Origin: Desulfopila inferna
GTDB taxonomy: Bacteria; Desulfobacterota; Desulfobulbia; Desulfobulbales; Desulfocapsaceae
Direction: 5' to 3'
Length of the DNA stretch: 64,000 nucleotides
Assembly (NCBI RefSeq): GCF_016919005.1
Contig: NZ_JAFFQE010000003.1
Coordinates: forward strand, 310,001-374,000
The position numbers and the translations under genes were made by a program. The notes under the pieces are model-generated. The model searched no databases, was not told the origin of the DNA, and saw only the letters and a program-made list of their open reading frames with translations. Positions 35,145-44,245 of the stretch are shown piece after piece (the stretch's first letter is position 1; every line of letters starts with the position of its first letter).

Positions 35145-35495
35145 ATTCGCAACCCCAAAATGATCATCGACCCTCTGGTTACGGCGCAGGTGGTTTGACA
35201 TTTTCTGATGTATGTGAAAATCTTGCCGTCGCCGGTTTCCTGATGTACTGTTTATTATGGTTATTTATCCATCCGCAAGCGAGAAATGATGAATCTTAAA
35301 ATATCACGAAATATGGATGTGCCTCTCTCTCTGATATTTGGGAACAGGCGGGATTGTTACCGTGGAATGGATACTAAAGCAAGTGCAGTGTGTATGCGGG
35401 ACAATTGCCGTCAACGTGGTTATTGTCTTCGGTAAATCCCTCGCTGCCAGAATCACACGGCAATACTGCCAATCGGTCAGCCGTTACGCGTTACG
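35145..35495. other. 351-bp divergent spacer
   Basis: It separates the FAD oxidoreductase (minus) from the DUF2905 gene (plus). No gene with support is seen; one 61-codon frame at 35338-35523 overlaps the DUF2905 start and has no homology. Confidence 0.4.
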
Positions 35496-35729
35496 ATGGA
35501 CAACATCGGCAAAATCATATTAATCATAGGCATACTGCTCGTAGTCGTGGGTGGCCTTATCTGGCTGTTTGACAATATGTTTGGCAATATTTTTGGCTGG
35601 TTTGGCAATCTGCCCGGTGACATCCACATCAAACGCGACAACTTCCAATTATTTTTTCCCATTACCAGCATGATTCTGCTGAGTATCTTTGTCTCTTTGA
35701 TGTTGTGGCTGGTGCGCCGATTCTTCTAG
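35496..35729 (+). CDS. DUF2905 small membrane protein
   Basis: The 77-residue protein has two hydrophobic helices (residues 6-25 and 54-73) joined by the family block GNLPGDIHIKRDNFQLFFPI. DUF2905 proteins are widespread, usually single-gene, and of unknown function. Its 3' end faces the ArsR gene at 35818. No strong ribosome site is visible before ATG 35496. Confidence 0.88.
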   Translation: MDNIGKIILIIGILLVVVGGLIWLFDNMFGNIFGWFGNLPGDIHIKRDNFQLFFPITSMILLSIFVSLMLWLVRRFF

Positions 35730-35817
35730 TGCAGAGTAGATATGTTTAATAATTCCTACGGAGGATTCCCCGGCATCCCGCTACCAGCTATTACGGGCAT
35801 TGATGGCAACCTGATGC

Positions 35818-36165
35818 TTAGAGAAGGGTGGTAGTTGAATTTTTCCCTGAATCATTCAGAAAGCCGCCGGATCCGGAAAAATAAAGCTGGTTCATTTTTC
35901 TCATCAGCTCAATTATTCTGGAGTCGGTTATTTTATTATATATATAGTTAGAATCTTTTCGAATATCGATAATTCCCTGATTACGAAGAATATTAAGGTG
36001 CTGGGTAATATTGGAACTGGTTGTATCAAGCTGATCACGAAGGTCTCCGACCGATATTTCCTGATCCTGAAGCAGGTATAAGATTTTAAATCGAATTGGA
36101 TGAGATATTGATTTCATCAATTTTGTGATAGCCTTAATCTGTTCGTCCGTCATGCTATTGTCCAT
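35818..36165 (-). CDS. ArsR-family winged-helix regulator without sensing cysteines
   Basis: The 115-residue protein has the ArsR/SmtB fold with MKSISHPIRFKILYLL near residue 17 and the recognition region LRDQLDTTSSNITQHLNIL near 42. It has no Cys at all, so it cannot use the thiol chemistry of ArsR, BigR or SqrR, and it may sense another cue. It lies in the same orientation as, and 162 bp after, the sulfur-respiration genes, so it may be the last member or a local regulator of that module. Confidence 0.88.
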   Translation of the reverse strand: MDNSMTDEQIKAITKLMKSISHPIRFKILYLLQDQEISVGDLRDQLDTTSSNITQHLNILRNQGIIDIRKDSNYIYNKITDSRIIELMRKMNQLYFSGSGGFLNDSGKNSTTTLL

Positions 36166-36238
36166 TGGTTGATTCCTGCAACGGTATACATTACCTTCAC
36201 AATTCCGGCTCTATAGTTTATGTTGCCCTAAACACAGG

Positions 36239-36307
36239 CCATGGTCGTACTTTAAATCAATACAACCATGGTCTTCACCGTTTTCCCCTGATTTACATCA
36301 GGGGAAA
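36239..36307. repeat. two strong inverted repeats upstream of the ArsR gene
   Basis: The first pairs CCATGGTCGTA (36239-36249) with TACAACCATGG (36261-36271), with one mismatch. The second is a perfect 11-bp dyad, TTTCCCCTGAT (36282-36292) with ATCAGGGGAAA (36297-36307), around TTAC. Neither has a U tract on either strand, so they are better viewed as operators or mRNA hairpins. The second has a CTGAT-N4-ATCAG core resembling an FNR-type site. Confidence 0.5.
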
Positions 36308-36327
36308 GCAGTATTTACTGCCAGGGA

Positions 36328-36645
36328 TCAACAAGCCGGGACATTGCCGCTGTCACTAGCATAGTTATACAGAAAATCATAGACATGCGGCAGATAAGCG
36401 TCTTTAAGAGGTTTTGCCTGCGGACACTCATTAAGCAATTCCTCATTGAGTTTTCCTGCATCGTTAATGGATGTCCACTCTTCCTGGGTATGTTTTTTTG
36501 CCATCGTGCCGCCATCAAAACCACAGGGGCCTTTCATAAGCTTGATATAGATTTTCTGACCTTTGCCCGCATCGGCAAAGACCGGTGTGCTGATGAATCC
36601 CACGGTAATGATGAGAGCAAAAAGGATACTGAATAATTTTTTCAT
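36328..36645 (-). CDS. exported cytochrome-c-like protein lacking a heme motif
   Basis: The 105-residue protein has a signal peptide (cleavage near PVFA/DAG). The mature domain has GKGQKIYIKLMKGPCG, KHTQEEWTSI and LPHVYDFLYNYASDSGNVPAC. The length and helix pattern recall small c-type cytochromes, but there is no CxxCH; three Cys remain. I recall similar heme-less proteins beside sulfur-metabolism genes in Campylobacterota, but cannot verify it here. It is 52 bp after the triple rhodanese with AAGGAG before the ATG, so it is probably the last gene of the psr operon. Confidence 0.75.
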   Translation of the reverse strand: MKKLFSILFALIITVGFISTPVFADAGKGQKIYIKLMKGPCGFDGGTMAKKHTQEEWTSINDAGKLNEELLNECPQAKPLKDAYLPHVYDFLYNYASDSGNVPAC

Positions 36646-36697
36646 TTTTTTCTCCTTATTCTAAAAGATATTTTTAGGTACTGGACCCATCACGGCA

Positions 36698-37915
36698 TCA
36701 GCCTAATGGTTCGTTGACCTCGATGGTGCAGGTATTGTCGGCGTCGCAGCTTATATTGGCATCGAAATACATGATTTTTGAAACATCCTGCCCGGCTTCC
36801 TTCAGTTTGTAATAGGCTTCCATTGCCCTGGCACCGCTGCCGCAGGCAAAAATGGAGACTTTGTCTTTGGGAAGCCTGGACATAAAGTCGGCTGCGCTCA
36901 TATCTCCAACTTCGATGTTTATCGATCCGCTCATATGGCCGGCATTAAAATCGGCTGGGCTTCTTACGTCGATAAGAGCAATATTGACAGGCACATTGCC
37001 TTTCCTGATACGGGCAGCGTACCATTCGCCGTCGACTGTTCCTTCGTCGGCACCGACCTTTACACCATCGACAAAGATATCCTCCACCGGAGCTGCAGCT
37101 GAAGCAACCTTGCCGGAACCGGCGGTTGTCGGCAGGTCTGATTTTTTCCATTCAGGAAGGCCGGCGGCAAAAACACTTACATTCCGGTATCCCTGATCAA
37201 GAAGCATATTGGCAACAATATGAGATTTGTCACAGTTGTAGCCGCCGCAAAAGGCGATTATCGGAGTGGTTTTGTCAGCAGGAAAGCGGCCCGCCAGTCT
37301 TTCCAGTTCCTTGTCGTACATGAATAAGGCGCCGGGAATGGTTTCCGCCAGGTACTTGAGGCGGGGCCGTGCGTCCATCAGCAGCGCGCTGTCTTTCTCC
37401 AATGCTGACTTAATTACCGAAGTGCCTATTTCCACATAGCTTCTGGCAGCCCATTCCGGCTCGCCCGCCTGGTAGAGCTTGACATCGGTAAATCCTATTT
37501 TCTGAAGATGTGCTGCCACGATCGCGCTTTTCTCGCACTTCCAGCCGCCGCAGAAGACGATGATCTCTTTGTCCTTTGCAACCTTGTCAAGCTGACCGAT
37601 ATAATCTTCAATCTGCGTATCTGGTATGTTAATACTCGAAGGGATAGTGCCCTTCTGATACTTCAGATGCGGCCGGGCATCGACCAGCAGCGCGTTCGCG
37701 CCGTTTCTCGTGCCGTTTCCGATGGCCTGCCGGGTATAGGCATAATCCACAACCTCAAGTTGTGCCTCTTCTATCAACTCCTGGACATGAGGTGCCGGTG
37801 CATTAAGGGTTTTCTTTACTGGATCGCCAGCTGTCCCGGATTCATTGAAAGCGGCGCAGCCGCCAAACAAAAAACCGGTTGCCAGAAGCAGTATTCCTAT
37901 CAATTTTACTCGCAT
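36698..37915 (-). CDS. lipoprotein with three rhodanese domains
   Basis: The 405-residue protein starts at ATG 37915 (AAGGAG six bases upstream). It has a lipobox (LFGGC, Cys about residue 19) and three tandem rhodanese domains. The first two have paired-Cys active loops CGGWKCEKS and CGGYNCDKS; the third has ACGSGARAM with a single Cys. It would be anchored on the periplasmic side, carrying sulfane sulfur to or from the PsrABC-type reductase, in the way Sud delivers polysulfide sulfur in Wolinella. The assignment of direction is inferred. It is directly downstream of psrC. Confidence 0.9.
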   Translation of the reverse strand: MRVKLIGILLLATGFLFGGCAAFNESGTAGDPVKKTLNAPAPHVQELIEEAQLEVVDYAYTRQAIGNGTRNGANALLVDARPHLKYQKGTIPSSINIPDTQIEDYIGQLDKVAKDKEIIVFCGGWKCEKSAIVAAHLQKIGFTDVKLYQAGEPEWAARSYVEIGTSVIKSALEKDSALLMDARPRLKYLAETIPGALFMYDKELERLAGRFPADKTTPIIAFCGGYNCDKSHIVANMLLDQGYRNVSVFAAGLPEWKKSDLPTTAGSGKVASAAAPVEDIFVDGVKVGADEGTVDGEWYAARIRKGNVPVNIALIDVRSPADFNAGHMSGSINIEVGDMSAADFMSRLPKDKVSIFACGSGARAMEAYYKLKEAGQDVSKIMYFDANISCDADNTCTIEVNEPLG

Positions 37916-37934
37916 AACTTCTCCTTCTTTAGGG

Positions 37935-39200
37935 TTAGTAGTGTTCACGTAAATTTCCGACCGAAAAAAGACCATCAAAGAGCTTGTAAATAATCATGGC
38001 GACACCGACGGAGCCGACAACTATCATGATCTCCCCCAAATGAGGAGAATTGTAGATAAAAGATACTGTAGGGGCATACTGATCATACGTTTCATACCCG
38101 GTGCCGAATCTGTTGGACATCGGATTGGCATTGCCGCCATAAACAAACAGATACCGCCCGATAAAGCCGCCGATAATCACGAAGATCGAGGCGAACACCG
38201 TGAAAATCGGTTTTCCGGGTTTGATGACGAAGACAAAGGGCAAGGCCAGGGTCAGCAGGATGTATCCTAAAAAGTACACATAACTGAAGGGGCCGAAAAG
38301 AATCAGGAAGGCCCAGTCCTTGTCAACGGTCATATAGGCGAAGATTTCATAGAGCGCGAGAGTGCAGATAAAAAAGAGCATGGCCTTTCTGATCAGCTCC
38401 ATCAGCGACTGATATTCCGGTTTTTTCCTGTGAACCAGATAGGCGTTAATACCCATTATGCCGAGTGAGGAGACGAATGCCGAAATGATGAAATAAAAGG
38501 TAAGGGCGGGAAACTCGGTCCACAGATGGCGTGCCGTGTTCATGGCAAACAGCTTTGCCTGTATATAGTACTCGATAAGATCGATACCGAGGCTGAGGAT
38601 CAGTATGGGAAGGGCCAGTCGCCGCGCCCAGTCCCGCTTGTTGGTCAGTATCAGGTAAATCTCGAACAGAACAAAAGGAATGTAGGTGCAGTAGAGGGGC
38701 AGCATCAGCCACATTCCCGCCTTGAAGTTGGGGGTCAGCAGCATCCAGTGCATATTGAGCATATGCAGATCGGTGGCAATGGTGAAAAGACCTGCAAATA
38801 TCATGGCAATTCCCGCCACCATAAAGCCGGCAGCCGCCTTGGCCACAATCCTGAAGTTCATAAATTCAGCCAGGGCGACTAAGAAAATAATGCCGCTGCC
38901 GGTGTAGACCATATACATGTAGTTAGCGATCAGTACAGTCCAGGGCAAAGTCCTATCGATTTCACCTACCGTCCCGAAAACCGCCTGCCGCATCGCCTCT
39001 CTCATACCGGGCTCGGCTGGATTCAATCCGGCATCATGGGCACTGACTACAGTGGTGAAATAACGCAAGTCGAAAAGCTCGTACACACCTATCAGAGCAA
39101 TTACCAGAAGAACATAGCCGGAAAGCATTGTTTTGCTGAGAAACAACCGTTTCATAGGGATTTTGTTGATCTCTACACCTGCAAAATTTACCTTCTCCAT
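37935..39200 (-). CDS. psrC: NrfD/PsrC-type quinone-interacting membrane subunit
   Basis: The 421-residue polytopic protein has about nine or ten predicted membrane helices. It follows the PsrC/NrfD pattern, with LIANYMYMVYTGSGIIFLVA near residue 90 and ATDLHMLNMHWMLLTPNF near 145, which border the quinone site. It anchors the catalytic subunits to the membrane and exchanges electrons with menaquinol. Its start overlaps the psrB stop by 13 bp. There is a 19-bp gap to the triple rhodanese. Confidence 0.9.
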   Translation of the reverse strand: MEKVNFAGVEINKIPMKRLFLSKTMLSGYVLLVIALIGVYELFDLRYFTTVVSAHDAGLNPAEPGMREAMRQAVFGTVGEIDRTLPWTVLIANYMYMVYTGSGIIFLVALAEFMNFRIVAKAAAGFMVAGIAMIFAGLFTIATDLHMLNMHWMLLTPNFKAGMWLMLPLYCTYIPFVLFEIYLILTNKRDWARRLALPILILSLGIDLIEYYIQAKLFAMNTARHLWTEFPALTFYFIISAFVSSLGIMGINAYLVHRKKPEYQSLMELIRKAMLFFICTLALYEIFAYMTVDKDWAFLILFGPFSYVYFLGYILLTLALPFVFVIKPGKPIFTVFASIFVIIGGFIGRYLFVYGGNANPMSNRFGTGYETYDQYAPTVSFIYNSPHLGEIMIVVGSVGVAMIIYKLFDGLFSVGNLREHY

Positions 39201-39856
39201 TCTTTGCTCCTTCTGATATTTGCCTGTCGATAAAGCGGCTCGATCTCTTTCCAGGTGTAGATTTTTGTCTCATGGGAAACACTCTGTCTAGCGTAAGACT
39301 CGTCTTCGGGCAGGAGGTAGAAGAGTTTGGGCAGTGTGCCGGTATACTCTTTCTGGAAGAAAAATCGTCTGGTCTTCAAAAGCTTGACGATATCGCTGTT
39401 GTCATCATCCAGATCACCGAAGGTGCGGACCTTGGTGGGGCAGGTGGCCTGACAGGCCGTAGTCCCCTCTTCGGCTATACGGTGGTCGCAGAATGTGCAT
39501 TTATCGACCGATACCCTGGTATCGTCTACAAATCTGGCATCATAGGGACATGCCTCCATGCAGCCCTTGCAGAGGATGCACTGTTTCCGCTCCACCTTGA
39601 CTATGCCGCCGGGTTCATAATGACTTGCATTGGTCGGGCAGACGCTGACGCAGGGCGCGTCGATGCACTGGTTGCATTGTGACGGATAGGTATTGGCAAA
39701 AGGTTTGCCGAATGTCGTACCTTCGACGAGACCTACCCAGATGCGCTGTTTGCCCGCACCCAGCTGCACCCCGTTTTCCTCTTTGCAGGCAACCTCGCAG
39801 GCCTGACAGTTGATGCAGTTCTGATAATCCAGCGCTATTGCATAATTCATAATCAC
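39188..39856 (-). CDS. psrB: four-cluster ferredoxin subunit of the PsrABC-type complex
   Basis: The 222-residue protein has the DmsB/PsrB set of four [4Fe-4S] Cys motifs: CINCQACEVACK near residue 14, CNQCIDAPCVSVCP near 61, CILCKGCMEACP near 93 and CTFCDHRIAEEGTTACQATCP near 120. It wires the molybdenum subunit to the membrane subunit. Its ATG overlaps the psrA stop by four bases and its 3' end overlaps psrC, showing a tightly coupled operon. Confidence 0.94.
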   Translation of the reverse strand: MIMNYAIALDYQNCINCQACEVACKEENGVQLGAGKQRIWVGLVEGTTFGKPFANTYPSQCNQCIDAPCVSVCPTNASHYEPGGIVKVERKQCILCKGCMEACPYDARFVDDTRVSVDKCTFCDHRIAEEGTTACQATCPTKVRTFGDLDDDNSDIVKLLKTRRFFFQKEYTGTLPKLFYLLPEDESYARQSVSHETKIYTWKEIEPLYRQANIRRSKEWRR

Positions 39857-42294
39857 ACCTTCCTGACGGATACCAGCGTGTCATGCATGACCGCGCTGCC
39901 GAAGACCGGCTCGATGGTACCTTCTATTATTTCATTGTCGCTTGCCCCGTTTCTCTGGGCAAATGTCTGACCGTCCGACTGAGCACCGAAACCGTGAATG
40001 TAAAAAAGTGTTTCCGGCAGGATCTTCGGCGTGGGATAGGCTTGTATGCGGATGGAACCGACGCTGCTTGTCACCTCTATGAGATCACCAAGACCGATTC
40101 CCCTTTCCCGGGCTTCTTGGTCATTTATCCAGGCATAATTGGTGGGCATCAGCTCAAGAAGCATGATATTGTTCTGCGTCGCACTCTGAGTGTGCTGGGC
40201 ATAACGCCCGGTAATGAATTTGAATTTTCCCGGCGGTATTTTGACATAATCCTCATCATGCCACATCGGCATGGCATCGATGCCTCTGGCGGTCATACTT
40301 TCCAGATTACATTCAATTTTTTTGCTGGGAGTGTTGAATAACCTCTTCCACGGTGCAATATCCGCGGGATTGACACAGGGGTCGCATGATTTACAGAAAT
40401 CGGATATCGAAGCGCCCCGGTCAACCTCTTCTTCCAGCTCGAGAACAGAGTAGGTTTTCCCCTCACTGGGATAGCACTCGAAGGTATTATTGTTGATTTT
40501 CTTAAACTGATCGAGCATCCCGGGATAAAAGACCCCTTTCTCACGCAATACCGACCAGGCCTTTTCGCCATATTCGCTGACGAACATGTGTTTGTTTATT
40601 TCTTCCTGAGACTGCATGTAAGGCTCTGTCAGATCAAAGCCCCAATCTTTGAAATATTCCTCTTCCGGAGAGGTCTCCAACTCCGACTGAACGTCCAGGT
40701 CATGTTTTTTTGTGATTTCCCAGAGCGGCCTGGTGAGTCTTTTGGCCAGGCCTCGCATAATTTCAATAACGGGCTTGCTTTCGTACATCGGCTCAATAAC
40801 CTTCTGCCTCAATACGATAGCCGGCTCTATACCGGTAAAGGACTTCAGGGGGTCTTCTCTTTCGAGATAGGAGCATTCCGGCAGAATCACATCGGCAAGC
40901 ATTGCCGTGTCACTGGGCATTGTGTCGATGACCACGACCAGATCCATCTTCTCGAACATCTTTCGGGTCTTGTTCGAGTCAGGCACCGAAAGCATGGGAT
41001 TTTGCTTATAGACGAACATTCCCCGGATGGGATAGGGAGTCTTTTCTTCAACCACCATATCCCGCCATGCCACCCAGGAGCCGGTTGCGCCGATAATTGC
41101 GGCGGAATCTTTTTCAATTCTGCCCTGGGCGTTGAAATAAAGCGGAGCATTGATAGGGTGATCGCCCAACGGCAAGGTCTTGCCGAAAACGATACCGCCC
41201 TTGACATCGACTCCTCCTCCCAGGGCGCTGAAAATGGCCATGGCCCGGCGCAGCTGGAAATCATTTTTCGCCCAGGTGGAGCGCCGCCCCTGATAATATA
41301 TGGCCTGCGGCGCCGCAGCCATAAAGTCGTGGGCAATCGAGCATATTGTATCTGCCGGCACACCGGTTATCTTTTCAGCCCATTCCGGAGTGTACCCATG
41401 TTCTAAAATGTGTTTTCTGTATGTCTCAAATTCGTTGAAGTTGTTTTCCACATAGATCTTGTTATATAACTGTCCCTTTAATGCCACATAGGTCAGGGCA
41501 AGGACAAAGGCCAGGTCGGTTCCAGGCTTGATCGGCACATAGGTATCGGCGTGCATCGCGGTTTTGGTATATCGCGGATCAACCACTACAAGCTTCGCTC
41601 CCCTGCCTCGGGTGCGCTTGAAGATGTCCATGGTGTCAGGAGTCAGTATGGCTTCAGCCCTGTTGGCTCCCGCCATGATCACATACTTGGCATTTTCTAA
41701 ATCGGCCTGACCATAGCCGCCGAGGGTTAAAGCGAAGCCTGAGACGGCGGTCTGGAGACAGATGGTGCTGTGGTTGAGGAAGTTCGAACTGCCGAATTTC
41801 TGGGCCATAAAGGATTTGAAGGTGTGCTCTGCCAGTCCTTCTCCGGCACAATAGCCGATAGAGGAGCGATTATCCTCTTCTTCATCGAGAATCGTGACCA
41901 GCTTCTCCTTTATGTGCTCATAGGCTTCGCTCCAGGTAACTTTCTTATACCTGCCGTCGCCTCGCTTGCCCACCCTGATGAGCGGGTATTTAAGCCGGTC
42001 AGGATCATACAGGGCATGTATTCCTGCTGCACCCCGGGCACACAACATGTTTCTCGACTTGGGCAGATACGGGTTTGGATCAAGCTTTTTTACGACGCCG
42101 TCACGGACATGCGCTATGGCCGCACATTTGTTAACGCACATTTCACAGACAGTCGGCACCTTTTTATTGATAGACACCCTCTTTTCACTCTCGGCTTTTG
42201 CAAAAAGATCGGCTCCGGTCAGAGAAGTTCCGCCTAAAATGGTAAGTGCTACACTTCCCTGCAGAAATCTCCTTCGCGAGACCTCAACTTTCAT
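39853..42294 (-). CDS. psrA: molybdopterin oxidoreductase, polysulfide/thiosulfate reductase (PsrA/PhsA) type
   Basis: The 813-residue protein starts at ATG 42294 (GGGAG upstream) with a twin-arginine signal SRRRFLQG at residues 6-13. A [4Fe-4S] motif follows: C50-x2-C53-x3-C57-x27-C85. NHSTICLQTA places Cys179 as the likely molybdenum ligand, as in PsrA and PhsA. The dinucleotide-binding C-terminal domain is complete (FYIHGFGAQSD). An extra CKSCDPC motif near residue 620 is unusual and could hold a further cluster or thiol site. The periplasmic rhodanese nearby favours polysulfide or thiosulfate as substrate, though arsenate or tetrathionate enzymes are relatives. Confidence 0.9.
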   Translation of the reverse strand: MKVEVSRRRFLQGSVALTILGGTSLTGADLFAKAESEKRVSINKKVPTVCEMCVNKCAAIAHVRDGVVKKLDPNPYLPKSRNMLCARGAAGIHALYDPDRLKYPLIRVGKRGDGRYKKVTWSEAYEHIKEKLVTILDEEEDNRSSIGYCAGEGLAEHTFKSFMAQKFGSSNFLNHSTICLQTAVSGFALTLGGYGQADLENAKYVIMAGANRAEAILTPDTMDIFKRTRGRGAKLVVVDPRYTKTAMHADTYVPIKPGTDLAFVLALTYVALKGQLYNKIYVENNFNEFETYRKHILEHGYTPEWAEKITGVPADTICSIAHDFMAAAPQAIYYQGRRSTWAKNDFQLRRAMAIFSALGGGVDVKGGIVFGKTLPLGDHPINAPLYFNAQGRIEKDSAAIIGATGSWVAWRDMVVEEKTPYPIRGMFVYKQNPMLSVPDSNKTRKMFEKMDLVVVIDTMPSDTAMLADVILPECSYLEREDPLKSFTGIEPAIVLRQKVIEPMYESKPVIEIMRGLAKRLTRPLWEITKKHDLDVQSELETSPEEEYFKDWGFDLTEPYMQSQEEINKHMFVSEYGEKAWSVLREKGVFYPGMLDQFKKINNNTFECYPSEGKTYSVLELEEEVDRGASISDFCKSCDPCVNPADIAPWKRLFNTPSKKIECNLESMTARGIDAMPMWHDEDYVKIPPGKFKFITGRYAQHTQSATQNNIMLLELMPTNYAWINDQEARERGIGLGDLIEVTSSVGSIRIQAYPTPKILPETLFYIHGFGAQSDGQTFAQRNGASDNEIIEGTIEPVFGSAVMHDTLVSVRKV

Positions 42295-42636
42295 AATATA
42301 TCTCCCTGAAAATACGCCTGTCGATGTTGCCCTGCCGAAAAACCAACAGGGTAATTCCATGCGGGGGCCATGGTTCGACAAATCTTTGATATGCAGACAA
42401 CATGAATGGTGACATCGGCATCGGCATCATAGTTCCTGTCTTTGTATTTTACTATTACGCAGAATAATGAATCTTCAGGCAACACCAAGCCACTCGAATT
42501 ATAATTACATCGCGTTTGTTCAGCGAATCCGCGGACGGAGGCTGAACACATAACTATCGGAATTGTTTTGGCTTGAGAGTGCTCAAAGAAGCAGGCCATC
42601 ATCCGACACGTCAGATATCATTCCAAGATATCTTGA
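42295..42636 (-). promoter_or_regulatory. long psrA leader with a strong hairpin
   Basis: If transcription starts at the sigma-54 promoter, the psrA leader is about 340 nt. It contains an 8-bp perfect inverted repeat, TGTTCAGC (42517-42524) with GCTGAACA (42541-42548), around a TCCGCGGA core. A 12-bp palindrome CAAGATATCTTG (42624-42635) lies next to the predicted start site. No gene is visible in the leader. Confidence 0.5.
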
Positions 42637-42646
42637 TACAAGATTC

Positions 42647-42662
42647 AGCAAATAGCGTGCCA
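42647..42662 (-). promoter_or_regulatory. sigma-54 promoter of the psr operon
   Basis: On the minus strand TGGCACGCTATTTGCT matches the -24/-12 consensus TGGCACG-N4-TTGCT exactly, with GG and GC ten bases apart. It lies 59 bp after the stop of the sigma-54 activator gene and points at psrA, so the activator very likely controls the psr operon. Confidence 0.88.
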
Positions 42663-42720
42663 GGTTTTGAGTGCCAGAGAAATTTGATAAAGATTATTAC
42701 TACTGCATGTTGATGAGGAT

Positions 42721-44079
42721 CTAGATCAGATTATATCTATGCATCTGATTCCATACGGTTACACGTGATACTCCCAGGATACGGGCAGCCTGTGATTTAT
42801 TGCCCCCGGCTTGTTCAAGGGCCTGCAGGAGCGCCTGTTTTTTCCTCCCGTCCAGGCTCATCGCCGGCACCGCCAGCTTTGAGCGCTTACTGTCTTCCAT
42901 GTGTACATCCGGAGGCAGGTGCTCCGCCTTAATACTGCTTTCCATACAGGTAACAAAGGCATATTCAAACGCGCTTTTCAGTTCCCGCACATTTCCCGGC
43001 CAGGAGTAGCGGACCAGCGCCTCCATAGCCTCCGGGGAAATACCCTGGATAGGTTTATTACTTTTCAGCTGAACATGTTTGAAAAACATTTCAGCCAGCA
43101 CGGGGATATCTTCGGTACGGTTTCTGAGTGGTGGGATTTCGATGGGGAGAACATTGATACGGTAGTAGAAATCACCCCTGAAGGAACCGGAATCCACAAG
43201 CTGTTTGAGATCGCGGTTAGTTGCAGTAATTATCCTTACATCCACCGGAATCGAGCGGTTGTCGCCAACCCGCTCAATCACTTTCTCTTCAAGGACTCTA
43301 AGCAGTTTAATCTGAATTGATTGCGGCAAGTCACCGATTTCATCGAGAAATATATCTCCCCCGTTGGCTGCCTCAAATCGGCCTTCACGGTTTTGATACG
43401 CCCCGGTAAAAGCCCCCTTAACGTGCCCGAAAAGCTCGCTTTCCAAAACAGATTCATTCAATGCCGCGCAGTTTACCTGAACATAGGGCCGGTCCTTGCG
43501 GGCTGAATTTTGATGAATTGCCCTGGCCGCCAGTTCCTTGCCTGTTCCGCTCTCCCCGATAATCAACGCGGGAGCGTCTGATTCGGCGACATTGGCTATC
43601 ATATCGAAGGTGCGCCGCATAGTCATCGACACTCCGACCATTCCCTCAAATGAATATTCGGCCTGCAGTTCACGGCGATAGGCCTCGATCTGGTTCTCCT
43701 TCTCCAACAACTCGGTGATATCCGTAAGGGTTTCCACGGCGCCGATAATTTTTCCATCTTCTTTGAGCACGGAGGCATTTTTCATAACATCAACGGAAGT
43801 ACCATCTCTTCTGACCATGGATGCCTTCTGCATGTTAACATCGCCAATGCTGAAGAGTCTACACCAATGCTTGCCAGTCGGATCATAGATTTTTTTGCAG
43901 CTGCTGCATCCCAGTATCGAGCATGGCTGGCCCACCAGCTCTTCCTGACTATAACCGGTTATATCCACAAGTGCTTGATTTACAGAGACAATATATCCGC
44001 CCACATCGACAATCATGACTCCGTCATGAATTATATCGACAACCGTTTTCCAATAGCGGGCAAGCTTCTCATCTTTCAT
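42721..44079 (-). CDS. sigma-54-dependent activator with a Cys-rich PAS sensor
   Basis: The 452-residue protein from ATG 44079 (AAAGGAAGG upstream) has an N-terminal PAS domain (about residues 12-125). An AAA+ domain follows with Walker A GESGTGKE, the sigma-54 loop GAFTGA and Walker B GGDIFLDEIG. A Fis-type helix-turn-helix closes it (KSQAARILGVSRVTVWNQM). The PAS domain contains Cys in GQPCSILGCSSCK and HWC, which could bind a metal, heme or Fe-S cluster or react with sulfur. There is no receiver domain, so the PAS is the sensor. The sigma-54 promoter 59 bp downstream makes the psr genes its likely target. Confidence 0.92.
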   Translation of the reverse strand: MKDEKLARYWKTVVDIIHDGVMIVDVGGYIVSVNQALVDITGYSQEELVGQPCSILGCSSCKKIYDPTGKHWCRLFSIGDVNMQKASMVRRDGTSVDVMKNASVLKEDGKIIGAVETLTDITELLEKENQIEAYRRELQAEYSFEGMVGVSMTMRRTFDMIANVAESDAPALIIGESGTGKELAARAIHQNSARKDRPYVQVNCAALNESVLESELFGHVKGAFTGAYQNREGRFEAANGGDIFLDEIGDLPQSIQIKLLRVLEEKVIERVGDNRSIPVDVRIITATNRDLKQLVDSGSFRGDFYYRINVLPIEIPPLRNRTEDIPVLAEMFFKHVQLKSNKPIQGISPEAMEALVRYSWPGNVRELKSAFEYAFVTCMESSIKAEHLPPDVHMEDSKRSKLAVPAMSLDGRKKQALLQALEQAGGNKSQAARILGVSRVTVWNQMHRYNLI

Positions 44080-44245
44080 ATTACCTTCCTTTATAGACAA
44101 AACTATTTAAACACTGTTAAAACATTATGTTCATTATTTAACAGTTTGGCAAAGAAAATGATAGCTATTATCAGAGGAAAAGAACAAAGCGCGATGTTGA
44201 GCGATCAACTCGTTTTGCAGTGTAAATTCAATGCCCTGCTTTGTT

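Noticed and set aside
35338-35523. 61-codon plus-strand frame before DUF2905
   Set aside because: No homology and overlaps the real gene start.
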